Assembly (NCBI RefSeq): GCF_000278255.1
Contig: NZ_JH725081.1
Location: forward strand, 603,008 to 667,007
Direction of reading: 5' to 3'
DNA length: 64,000 nt
Origin: Bartonella melophagi K-2C
GTDB lineage: Bacteria; Pseudomonadota; Alphaproteobacteria; Rhizobiales; Rhizobiaceae
The position numbers and the translations under genes are program-made. Every line of letters begins with the position of its first letter. Position 1 is the first letter of the stretch. Shown piece by piece: positions 1-7,838 of this stretch. Under the pieces are notes generated by a model. It searched no databases, was not told the DNA's origin, and saw only the letters and a program-made list of their open reading frames with translations.

Positions 1-1
1 T

Positions 2-1267
2 GCAGCGATGGAAAATGAACTGTGCCCTCAAGTTATGGAAACTTTAGATTTTATTGCTGAGGCGTATGTAAAACTGCGAAAATTACAAGATCAACATGTT
101 GAAAGTAGTTTAGCAGATTGTAAAGAGGATGCTCTTTCATCTTCTCAAAAAAAGAAATGCACTCAATTGAAAGCTGATTTAGTTCAAGCGGTAAAGTCTC
201 TTTCTTTAAACCAAAATCGTATTGAGGCATTGGTTGAACAGCTTTATGATATCAATAAACGGTTGGTTCATAGTGAAGGTAAATTGAAACGGCTTGCTAA
301 CAACTATGGAGTTGGGCACGAAGATTTTTTAAAAGAATATCAAGGTCGTGAATTAGATGCAGATTGGATTAATTATATTGCGACTTTGCCGGGATCTGGC
401 TGGAAAGAATTTTCAACTCGTGAAGCCAAGGTAATACAGAGTTTGCGCAGTGAAATACAAAGTCTTGCACAAGAAACTGCTATCTCAATTGGGGAGTTTC
501 GTCGAATTGTTACACAGGTACAAAAAGGTGAGCGTGAAGCAACAATCGCTAAAAAGGAAATGGTGGAAGCTAATTTACGCCTTGTGATTTCAATTGCAAA
601 AAGATATACTAATCGTGGTTTACAATTTCTTGACCTTATTCAAGAAGGCAATATCGGCTTGATGAAGGCGGTCGATAAATTTGAATACCGGCGTGGATAC
701 AAATTTTCAACTTATGCAACATGGTGGATTCGTCAGGCAATTACACGCTCGATAGCTGATCAAGCACGCACCATTCGTATCCCTGTTCATATGATTGAAA
801 CTATTAATAAGATTGTTCGTACATCACGTCAGATTTTACATGAAATTGGGCGTGAACCTACACCGGAAGAATTGTCTAGCAAACTTTCTATGCCATTAGA
901 GAAAGTGAGAAAAGTGCTTAAAATTGCAAAAGAGCCTATTTCACTTGAAACACCAGTCGGTGATGAGGATGATTCTCATTTAGGTGATTTCATTGAGGAT
1001 AGAAATGCATTATTGCCGATTGATGCAGCTATTCAAGCTAATTTACGAGATACAACAACTCGCGTACTTGCCTCACTAACACCGCGTGAAGAACGTGTTT
1101 TGCGGATGCGTTTTGGTATTGGGATGAACACTGATCACACGTTGGAAGAAGTTGGTCAGCAGTTTTCAGTTACACGTGAGCGTATCCGTCAGATTGAAGC
1201 AAAAGCGCTTCGTAAGTTAAAGCATCCTAGCCGTTCACGGAAATTACGAAGTTTTCTTGATTCTTAA
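2..1267 (+). CDS. rpoD: RNA polymerase primary sigma factor RpoD (5' end missing)
   Basis: Primary (housekeeping) sigma-70 factor, which gives RNA polymerase its -35/-10 promoter specificity. The reading frame is open to the left window edge, so the N-terminal third (region 1.1 and neighbours) lies outside; the ATG at position 8 is internal. Seen here: part of the variable insert between regions 1.2 and 2, then region 2 ([30 protein letters not shown], and the aromatic melting residues in [10 protein letters not shown]), region 3, and region 4 with the -35-binding helix ([17 protein letters not shown]). It ends in the usual RSFLD-like tail. No rho-independent terminator is obvious in the ~100 nt downstream. 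Identity is secure. Confidence 0.97.
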   Translation, partial: AAMENELCPQVMETLDFIAEAYVKLRKLQDQHVESSLADCKEDALSSSQKKKCTQLKADLVQAVKSLSLNQNRIEALVEQLYDINKRLVHSEGKLKRLANNYGVGHEDFLKEYQGRELDADWINYIATLPGSGWKEFSTREAKVIQSLRSEIQSLAQETAISIGEFRRIVTQVQKGEREATIAKKEMVEANLRLVISIAKRYTNRGLQFLDLIQEGNIGLMKAVDKFEYRRGYKFSTYATWWIRQAITRSIADQARTIRIPVHMIETINKIVRTSRQILHEIGREPTPEELSSKLSMPLEKVRKVLKIAKEPISLETPVGDEDDSHLGDFIEDRNALLPIDAAIQANLRDTTTRVLASLTPREERVLRMRFGIGMNTDHTLEEVGQQFSVTRERIRQIEAKALRKLKHPSRSRKLRSFLDS

Positions 1268-1926
1268 TAATATTACAGTATATTTCAAAAATTATCATTT
1301 GTTGTAATGAAAACTTTAGTGTGTCATTTTTGCGAAACTTTTAAGAAAGATAAAAGAAGCGATAGTGCATAATTGGAGAAAATTCACTGTTCAAGCAATA
1401 TAATAACTTAAATATTTATTACTACGCTCTGTGGAAAAAAAGACAGTGTAAAATCATGGAGATGATCTGCGAAGAAATAAATGACGTCATAAAAACTATT
1501 TTTTGTACATATAGGTAAAGTTAACTCCAGAGGGGATGATGTTGATATGCTTCACGTTGAAGTGTGTCAAATTATAGGTAAACACAACAAATCTCTTTTT
1601 TATAAAATAGCTTATACAAGTGTATAGTTTGTAGAAGAAATTTCATTTAATTTTTGTCAATAATTGTAGTCTGTAGGATTACAATTAGGTGTGGTTTCTG
1701 AGTTTGAGTTCATTTGTAGTAAGATATTTTCATAAGGTATTTTTTATATGAGATTTTTTCTAGAGATATCTTTTATCTTTGTTTAATTAATCTTTGGGAA
1801 GATTGTTTTGGGGCAGAATGAATATGGATGGTATTAAGCTAGCTTAGAGATGTATAATGTTACAGAAACAATATTGTACCTATTTTGCATAAATTTTCTT
1901 ATTTAAAAAAAGAGTAGAGTCGATTT
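1268..1926. other. non-coding spacer
   Basis: About 660 nt of AT-rich DNA between rpoD and the YcgN-type gene. I see no ORF with a ribosome site, no tRNA-like fold and no clear terminator. The promoter of the downstream gene should lie near its right end, but no -35/-10 pair stands out. Confidence 0.5.
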
Positions 1927-2388
1927 ATGAGTAAAGAGGCTCCCTTTTGGAAAGTTAAAAAATTAGAAGAGATGTCCATTGTTGAGTGGGAGAGTCTCTG
2001 TGATGGTTGTGGCTTTTGTTGTTTGCATAAAGTAGAAGATGAAAACACTGGTTATATTTATACAACTAGCGTTGCTTGCCGTCTTTTAGATATGGAGACT
2101 TGTCAGTGTCAAGATTATGCTCATCGTAAATCAATAGTTCCGGATTGTATATTATTGGATATTGCAACGGTGAAAAAAGTTCATTGGCTGCCAAAAAATT
2201 GTGCTTATCGGTTAATTAATGAAGGAAAAGACCTTCATTGGTGGCATCCACTTATATCAGGAAATCGCCAAACGGTACATCAAGCACAATTCTCTGCACA
2301 CGGGAAGATTGAAGTTCACGAAAATGACTTATCATCTGACAAGGCCTATCTTCAATATATCACCGGCATTTTATATGAGGGCCGGTGA
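1927..2388 (+). CDS. YcgN/UPF0260 family cysteine-cluster protein
   Basis: A 153-residue cytoplasmic protein of the YcgN (UPF0260) family, whose members are about this length. It shows the family's cysteine pattern: CDGCGFCC (about residues 25-32), then a conserved VAC-RLLD-TC-C-DY block (about 49-63), an R-IVPDC motif (about 68-73), and the Trp-Leu-Pro / CAYR segment. These cysteines suggest metal or Fe-S binding, but the biochemical role of the family is not established. The ATG follows a weak purine-rich stretch (AAAGAGTAGAG). It stands alone on the + strand and is convergent with the SIMPL gene. I am confident of the family and do not know the function. Confidence 0.88.
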   Translation: MSKEAPFWKVKKLEEMSIVEWESLCDGCGFCCLHKVEDENTGYIYTTSVACRLLDMETCQCQDYAHRKSIVPDCILLDIATVKKVHWLPKNCAYRLINEGKDLHWWHPLISGNRQTVHQAQFSAHGKIEVHENDLSSDKAYLQYITGILYEGR

Positions 2389-2437
2389 TACAATTTTTAT
2401 GTATCGTTTTATGTACGAATTAGCGACTATACCTTAC

Positions 2438-3184
2438 TTAGTCGATAGAAAATGTTACAGTGACACTGACATTATAGTTCAATTCACCACTTGAAAAATT
2501 TGTATCTGCATAACTTGTAAATTGTGCACTTCTGCTTAAGCGCTGTGTTGGATGAAAGTTATTATTATTTTCATTAATTTCAATGATTTTACCCAATTTT
2601 AAATTAGCTGCTTGTGCTAAAGTTTTTGCTTTTTCAATAGCTTCAGCAATAGCTTTTTGACGTGCTTCTTTATAAAAAGGTTTTGTATCGGCATTGGTAA
2701 AGGTAATGCCATGGATAGAATTAATGCCAAAAGATATTGCTTGATCAAATATTTTACCAACGTTAGCAAGATCACGGATACGTACCGTTAAAGAATTGGA
2801 AACTTCATAAATATTTTCGTTGTTTTTTTGTTCTGGCTGTTTATCTGAGCTAGATTGATAAATAGACAGATTTGATGTTTGCAAGTCGTGTTCTTGAATG
2901 TTATTTTTTTTAAAGGAATCTACAACATCGTTCATAAATTTATTATTGTCTGCTAATGCTTTTTGAGCGGTTTTATCGTGAGTAACAATAGATAGATTGA
3001 TAATTGCCATATCTGGTATTGCTTGGCTTTCACCTGTTGCAGTAACTACAATAGTTGAATTTTTCATTGTACATCCTTCTGCGTGTACAGAGAATGAAGT
3101 GGTTAGTAATGTTAATGCTGCTAACATGGAAACTTTAATTAGGTTAGTATTTTTTAACTGGAAAATTATTTGTGTCATATTCAT
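2438..3184 (-). CDS. SIMPL-domain (DUF541) periplasmic protein, BP26/Omp28-like
   Basis: Exported protein of the SIMPL/DUF541 family, to which the Brucella immunogenic periplasmic protein BP26 (Omp28) belongs. The frame can begin at 3199 (MKGVKMNMTQ), but the codons just after that ATG form AAAGGAG, an ideal ribosome site for the second ATG at 3184, so I start there (248 residues). The N-terminus has a positively charged, hydrophobic signal peptide ending near SVHAEG. The mature part follows the family pattern: IVVTATGE near the start, VSNSLTVRIRDL in the middle, a long helix with EARQKAIAEAIEKAKTLA, and a C-terminal beta strand. BP26 forms channel-like oligomers in Brucella. A role in Bartonella is inference only. 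Monocistronic. Confidence 0.87.
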   Translation of the reverse strand: MNMTQIIFQLKNTNLIKVSMLAALTLLTTSFSVHAEGCTMKNSTIVVTATGESQAIPDMAIINLSIVTHDKTAQKALADNNKFMNDVVDSFKKNNIQEHDLQTSNLSIYQSSSDKQPEQKNNENIYEVSNSLTVRIRDLANVGKIFDQAISFGINSIHGITFTNADTKPFYKEARQKAIAEAIEKAKTLAQAANLKLGKIIEINENNNNFHPTQRLSRSAQFTSYADTNFSSGELNYNVSVTVTFSID

Positions 3185-3349
3185 TTTCACTCCTTTCATT
3201 TATAGATTTTTACTTTTTCATTTTCGGGAATCATTGTAAGAGTTAAGATACTGAAAGATAAAAAACGAGAGAAATTTAAAAAAGTGAATTATAATTCAAG
3301 CAGTCTCTTGTATCGTAAGGCATTTTAGTTTAGAGAAAAATAGTCTGTA

Positions 3350-3426
3350 GGGCCTGTAGCTCAATTGGTTAGAGCCAGCGGCTCATAACCGCTTGGTTGG
3401 GGGTTCGAGTCCCTCCGGGCCCACCA
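3350..3426 (+). tRNA. tRNA with CAU anticodon (Met elongator or Ile2)
   Basis: A complete 77-nt cloverleaf with encoded CCA. Acceptor arms GGGCCTG and CGGGCCC pair with one G-U wobble, the D arm is TAGCTC...GAGC, the anticodon stem AGCGG/CCGCT encloses the loop CTCATAA, and the T arm carries GGTTCGAGTCC. CAU reads AUG in elongator tRNA-Met, or AUA when the C is modified to lysidine (tRNA-Ile2). The acceptor stem and the CTCATAA loop are compatible with either, and the sequence does not settle it. An initiator tRNA is unlikely because the three G-C pairs of the anticodon stem are not arranged as GGG/CCC. Confidence 0.95.
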
Positions 3427-4153
3427 TTCTCTTTTTTATCCCTATAAGCAGTTGATTTTATTATATTTAATATGTCTTCCGGGGCCAGAAGTCATCTAGT
3501 AAGTCAAAATATCTTTTTAGGGTAAAGATTTACATAGTTGTTTATTTTGTTGATTTTTTGGCTTCCTATCAGGCACATTTTTGTAGCTTTGTGATTTATT
3601 TAATCAAGTTTTCTGGTCAGTGCTTTAGCATAAAGTGTTTGTTGTATACTATTGGTTGATTACAATATTGTTCTCAATATATTCCTCTGCTATTTTCGCA
3701 CAAAAATATGGAATTTTATTAGATTTCAAAAGTTTTGTGAGGGAAGGGGATATTTAAATAAAGCTATTAGCTTTTAAAGGTGCTCGTATCCAATAGACTA
3801 AGTTTTTCTTTATCATCCATAATATATGTATTTTTATGTGTTATAAAACCTCAGGATAAGATTTTGCTATCGAATCTATAAAATAAATTACATGAATAGT
3901 TATGACATCAATGAAATGGAAGTTGAAAAATTTATAAGTATTCATTTAGTGGATATGACAATAACATATTTAGGAGCGACGATTCTTTTTAAAACATGGG
4001 TTGGAAACTATTATTATAAAAATGGAAAATAAGGAGGGTTGCTTTCTCAAGGGATGAAGCGGGTTATTTTTTTCAGTTAAGAATAATCGATATTATTTGC
4101 AGGATGATGATAAGCTTTAATGGTGATTTGTGATTAGTTTGGCAAAAGATGTA
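3427..4153. other. decayed spacer after the tRNA
   Basis: About 730 nt without a convincing gene. It includes a 46-codon ORF at 3892-4032 (+), listed separately. The base composition resembles the other degenerate Bartonella-type spacers in this window. Confidence 0.4.
3892..4032 (+). CDS. small ORF, doubtful (46 residues)
   Basis: ATG-to-TAA frame of 46 codons, starting MNSYDINEME and ending in a tyrosine-rich tail (NYYYKNGK). It contains a moderately hydrophobic middle. There is no Shine-Dalgarno sequence before the ATG and I recognise no family. It may be a remnant of a longer gene or chance. Listed only because the surrounding 1 kb holds no other + strand candidate. Confidence 0.15.
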   Translation: MNSYDINEMEVEKFISIHLVDMTITYLGATILFKTWVGNYYYKNGK

Positions 4154-4216
4154 TTACTTATAAAGCGCGAAGGTGGAGGCTGTGAATATAAGTGCGTTGG
4201 CAACCACAAAAAACAT
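4154..4216 (-). CDS. 20-residue hydrophobic peptide with very strong ribosome site
   Basis: On the - strand a GAAGGAGGAGG box lies 7 nt before an ATG that opens a 20-codon frame ending in TAA. The peptide MFFVVANALIFTASTFALYK is one continuous membrane-helix-like segment with a terminal Lys. The ribosome site (plus-strand 4224-4234) is complementary, with one mismatch, to the segment at 4169-4179 inside the coding region, so the transcript should fold with its ribosome site hidden. A longer frame one base out of register (MATWVALRRRR..., starting about 42 nt upstream of this ATG) overlaps it. Small hydrophobic peptides with masked translation starts are typical of type I toxins and of leader peptides, but I recognise no specific family. 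Confidence 0.4.
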   Translation of the reverse strand: MFFVVANALIFTASTFALYK

Positions 4217-4474
4217 TTAATATCCTCCTCCTTCTAAGAGCGACCCAAGTAGCCATTTTTACAAGGAGCTATTTCATATTCTAGAACTAATTGTTTTCAA
4301 TTTTAACTGGTGTTGAAAATAAGAAAAATTGTATCACTGCAAACAGAGCTTGTTTGATTATTTTACTACAGCAAAAATTATAAAACAGCTTAAACTTTAT
4401 CAATATGGTAGAAATATAATACTACTGTCCACGTTAATAAAATTTAAGCCTGATTTTATTTGAAATGAATATTA
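4217..4474. other. spacer between small ORF and XRE regulator
   Basis: Leader region of the small hydrophobic ORF on the - strand. A possible -35 TTGAAA followed after 16 nt by a TATGAA-like -10 can be read around 4276-4303 on the - strand, but it is weak. The region is also the 3' flank of the XRE gene. Confidence 0.3.
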
Positions 4475-5011
4475 TTAGCTAGCGGTCGTTTCTTTGTGCG
4501 AGATGCTTCGAATAAGTAAATCGATAAACAAACTAAGAGCATAAGAGTTGGCCATATTTGCTTTCATATTGACCAAAGAAGTAATTGCCTTTGGATTGAG
4601 GACATTGGATATACCTTGTGTCAAAAGATATTGCTGTAATTTTTCATAAGAATTTTCAATCTTTTTTTGATTTAGTGTATCGTTATGATCATTTTTGGTA
4701 AGAATATCTTCAATTGCTTCAATTTTTTTAATAAAATAATTCCAATCGAATTCACTTCTAGTGCATTCGGTATCAAACATTTTTCCTTGTCCAGTTAAAA
4801 GCCAATTAATGTTGACTCCATACAACGTGCGGTATGCTTGTAATACGCTAAGGTTAGGTTCTCTTTCTCCACGCTCATAAAAGGCGATAGAATTTTTTGT
4901 CATGCTAAAATTTTTAGCTAATGTTTCACGTGACGGATCGCCTAAAGCGAGGCGTACATGACGTAAACGTTTTCCAAATACAGTTTTTGCTTCAGTTTCA
5001 GGACGTGCCAC
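4475..5011 (-). CDS. XRE-family helix-turn-helix regulator (phage repressor-like)
   Basis: A 178-residue DNA-binding protein. Residues about 10-75 form a Cro/CI-type HTH: FGKRLRHVRLALG, then ETLAKNFSMTKNSIAFYERGEREPNLSVL, then the YGVNINWLLTG segment typical of phage-repressor-like XRE proteins. The C-terminal 100 residues are helical with no domain I can name; there is no LexA-type protease signature. Start is GTG at 5011 behind GAGGGAGA. A perfect 7-2-7 palindrome lies about 84 nt upstream and overlaps a TTGACA -35 box (separate entry), so it is probably autoregulated. It may be a relic of a prophage. The target genes are unknown. Confidence 0.85.
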   Translation of the reverse strand: MARPETEAKTVFGKRLRHVRLALGDPSRETLAKNFSMTKNSIAFYERGEREPNLSVLQAYRTLYGVNINWLLTGQGKMFDTECTRSEFDWNYFIKKIEAIEDILTKNDHNDTLNQKKIENSYEKLQQYLLTQGISNVLNPKAITSLVNMKANMANSYALSLFIDLLIRSISHKETTAS

Positions 5012-5078
5012 GAATTATCTCCCTCAGTAAATCATCATGGTATGAGCTTTGTGTTGGTAAAAGCACACAATGTATGAA

Positions 5079-5110
5079 TATCTCATTACCTAATGTCAAT
5101 ATTTATTGAC
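5079..5110 (-). promoter_or_regulatory. putative promoter and operator of the XRE gene
   Basis: A 16-bp perfect inverted repeat (GTCAATA-TT-TATTGAC, 5095-5110) lies in the leader of the XRE gene. On the - strand its proximal half runs into TTGACA, a good -35 box, with a weak -10 (CATACA-like) 17 nt on. A repressor bound here would block its own promoter. The palindrome is seen in the sequence. That it is an operator is inference. Confidence 0.45.
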
Positions 5111-5378
5111 TTTTATTCCTCTTATTTTTTAAAATATTTAATAAATATTTGGATTAAATTTTAATTTTTTGTATTTTATTATTATAAAGAATAACCTTTT
5201 TATTGGAAGAAATATAGGCTTTTTTGATTTTTCTCTTGTTTTTTCTTGGAGAGATTCCATATAAATTTTACAATGTATATTATTGTACTTATCAATAGAT
5301 GTAATCTTTCAGTCTTGTGATCTTTTAATATGAGTGAGTAGCAGGATAGATTAAAGAGATGATTTTGAGGCGTGATTC
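5111..5378. other. divergent intergenic region
   Basis: Very AT-rich DNA between the leftward XRE regulator and the rightward DUF475 gene, with the regulator's palindrome at its left end. It should contain the DUF475 promoter, but no convincing -35/-10 pair is visible. Confidence 0.35.
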
Positions 5379-6419
5379 ATGGCCCTATTAGGTTATTTTA
5401 GATGGGCTTTTTTCTTCACAATTATTGGTGTTTTTGGGGGTGGATTTGTTGGTTGGTTTGAGACGGGTAGTCTCATTGGTTTTTTAAAATATTTTTTCAT
5501 TTGCTGTATTTTGGGAATTTTGGAAATTTCTCTATCTTTTGATAATTCCATTATCAATGCACGTATTCTTGGAAAGATGGATCAGCTATGGTCCCGTCGC
5601 TTTTTGACATGGGGCATTTTAATAGCAGTATTTGGTATGAGGGTTATTTTTCCGTTACTGATTGTTGCTTTTGCAGCTTGGATTAGTCCAGTTGCAGCAG
5701 TCAAATTAGCACTGTGGGAGCCACATCAGTATACTGAAATTTTGACAAATGCTCATGTGGGTATTGCTGCTTTTGGGGGAACTTTTCTCATAATGGTTGG
5801 TTTAAAATATTTTTTTGATCCTAAAAAAGAGGTGCATTGGCTAGCATTTATAGAGAAGCCAGCTCAGAAGGTTGGTTCATTTGTTGGAGTTGATATTGCT
5901 ATTGTTTTAATTCTGATGTTGTTTTTCTTAGGGCAAATTACAACAGAAAATAAGCTGACTGTTTTATTTGCTATGCTTTATGGGCTTTTAACATTTTTAG
6001 TGGTTGAAGCAGTTAGTTCACTTTTGGATTCCCAAAAAAATACTTTAGTCACTATCGCTAAGGGAGGAGTGGGCTCATTTCTTTATTTAGAAATTCTGGA
6101 TGCTAGCTTTTCTTTTGATGGTGTTATGAGTGCTTTTGCTTTTTCACATAATCTTTTTATTATTGCAATTGGTCTTGGTATCGGTGCATTTTATGTACGT
6201 GCTATAACTATCATGTTGGTTGAAACAGGAACATTGTTGCATTACCGCTATTTGGAACACGGTGCTTTTTACGCAATCTTGGTACTTGCAGTGATTATGT
6301 ATATACAAATTATTATGCCGGTGCCTGAAGCATTAACAGGACTTATTGGTGTATGTATTCTTGGGGTAGCATTTTATTCCTCCATTCGCTTTAAACATAA
6401 AACATTATCTCCCGAATAA
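5379..6419 (+). CDS. DUF475 integral membrane protein (TerC-related superfamily)
   Basis: A 346-residue polytopic inner-membrane protein with about nine to ten hydrophobic segments. It has the two related motifs of the DUF475/TerC group: LEISLSFDNSIINA near residues 48-61 and LDASFSFDGVMSAFA near 240-254. The repeated acidic S-F-D signature within membrane helices is a candidate cation-binding site, since TerC-like proteins are linked to metal export and to metal loading of exoenzymes. The ATG at 5379 lies behind a weak GAGG element (GATTTTGAGGCGTGATTC). It stands alone, convergent with pncA. Family membership is firm. The transported substrate is not known. Confidence 0.88.
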   Translation: MALLGYFRWAFFFTIIGVFGGGFVGWFETGSLIGFLKYFFICCILGILEISLSFDNSIINARILGKMDQLWSRRFLTWGILIAVFGMRVIFPLLIVAFAAWISPVAAVKLALWEPHQYTEILTNAHVGIAAFGGTFLIMVGLKYFFDPKKEVHWLAFIEKPAQKVGSFVGVDIAIVLILMLFFLGQITTENKLTVLFAMLYGLLTFLVVEAVSSLLDSQKNTLVTIAKGGVGSFLYLEILDASFSFDGVMSAFAFSHNLFIIAIGLGIGAFYVRAITIMLVETGTLLHYRYLEHGAFYAILVLAVIMYIQIIMPVPEALTGLIGVCILGVAFYSSIRFKHKTLSPE

Positions 6420-6491
6420 TCTGTTGTTTTGAAATACAGATTCTATAAAAACCCTTCTATTTATTACCACAAAACAGGACTGGGAAGTGGT

Positions 6492-7100
6492 TTATAATGT
6501 CATTAAGAGCTCTATGCCGGTTTCATTCATAGTTTTAAGCATCGTATTTAATGATCCATTTAGATCAATACCGGCACAGGCGTTCAGTGAAACACTCACT
6601 TTAAAGCCGCATTTTACGGCATGAAGTGCAGAAAATCCCACACAGAAATCAGTAGCCAAACCACATATAATTAATTGTGTAAAACCACGCTCTTTGAGAT
6701 AACTTTGTAAGCCTGTTGGCGTTTTTTGGTCATTTTCAAAAAAAGCAGAACAACTGTCAATTTTTTGATGATAACCTTTTCTAAGGATAAGTTGTGCTTT
6801 ATCAACCATGAGAGACGTATGAAATTTTGCTCCTTGTGTTCCTTGTACACAATGATCGGGCCACAGTGTTTGAAATCCGTAGTCAAGCTTAACCGTATCA
6901 TAAAGAGATTTGTGGGGATAGGAAGAAGCAAAGCTGCAATGGCCTTTGGGATGCCAATCTTGGGTTAAAATGACATGATCAAAACGGTTTATAAGGTCAT
7001 TGACAGCGGGTATAATAGTATCGCTTTGTGGGACTGCAAGTACTCCTCCTGGTAAGAAGTCATTTTGTACATCGATAACGATTAAGGCTTTTTTTTCCAT
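6492..7100 (-). CDS. pncA: nicotinamidase / pyrazinamidase PncA
   Basis: Cysteine hydrolase of the isochorismatase fold that deamidates nicotinamide to nicotinate in NAD salvage; in other bacteria it also activates pyrazinamide. All active-site parts are visible in the 202 residues: catalytic triad Asp10 (VIDVQNDF), Lys108 (RKGYH) and Cys153 (GLATDFCV), and the metal-binding set Asp48, His50 and His54 (TQDWHPKGH). The cis-peptide region just before the Cys is conserved. Length is normal. It is transcribed alone, towards the DUF475 gene. Confidence 0.95.
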   Translation of the reverse strand: MEKKALIVIDVQNDFLPGGVLAVPQSDTIIPAVNDLINRFDHVILTQDWHPKGHCSFASSYPHKSLYDTVKLDYGFQTLWPDHCVQGTQGAKFHTSLMVDKAQLILRKGYHQKIDSCSAFFENDQKTPTGLQSYLKERGFTQLIICGLATDFCVGFSALHAVKCGFKVSVSLNACAGIDLNGSLNTMLKTMNETGIELLMTL

Positions 7101-7838
7101 AAATTTATTCCTGTGGGTGATTTTTTGTCGTGCCTTTTAAAGATTGTATTTCGTCTTAAAGTTTTGAGATGATTTGGTCAATGTTTGTGCTTATTTTGAT
7201 GATTTAAACCAAAAGAAATGAATGGATCAGTTGGTACGATAATTTTTGTAATTTTGTACTAATTTGTAACTGTGGATCAATATAAGTGGTGCACTATTTA
7301 GTGGTAAACTATGTGTTGGTACAAAGCTTTGATGATAATAGGGCTGGAGCATTAGATTTTATAAATGTATTTTCACTTTTTAATGCAGTTTTAATCACAT
7401 AAAATAATATACTGGTCATTTATTTTGATGACATCGAAATGATAAAAAGAGGTGGAGAAAAGTGGTGTGATGTAAAATCTGTAAGGCGGGAAAATGGTGC
7501 ATAGAAAATTGGCTTTCTCTTATGATTTTTGTTGCGCTAATAGATTGGTTTAATATGATAAAAGTGTAGTTTTGTATCCTGTATGGAGAAGAGAGGAGCT
7601 ATTTGATAGCATAAGTCAAGTATGATTTAAGAATATTTGCTTTTTGTACTTTGAGATAGTGTTTTTCTGCCTTTGAAGCGCAAAGTAGGGCTTGTGGGAT
7701 TAGAAAAAATATATCAATATAAAGATAAAGCTGTTAGGGCATTATTTAAGTGTTGCTAATTGTGAAATTTAAGAAAAGCTAAAATAATACTTTCGAAATT
7801 CTCACCCTTTAATTTTGTATAATATCAAAGAGAAATTT
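7101..7838. other. long spacer upstream of ettA
   Basis: About 740 nt separating the divergent pncA and ettA genes. Apart from promoters that must serve each gene, I see no ORF with a ribosome site, no RNA fold and no repeat. Probably decayed sequence. Confidence 0.4.

Noticed and set aside
2219..2494. A 91-codon + strand frame overlapping the end of the YcgN-type gene
   Set aside because: It overlaps two well supported genes in other frames and shows no family features.
5012..5378. Possible Bartonella Brt-type regulatory RNA paired with the XRE gene
   Set aside because: Those RNAs sit upstream of HTH genes and end in a strong U-tract hairpin; no such terminator is visible between the XRE gene and the DUF475 gene.
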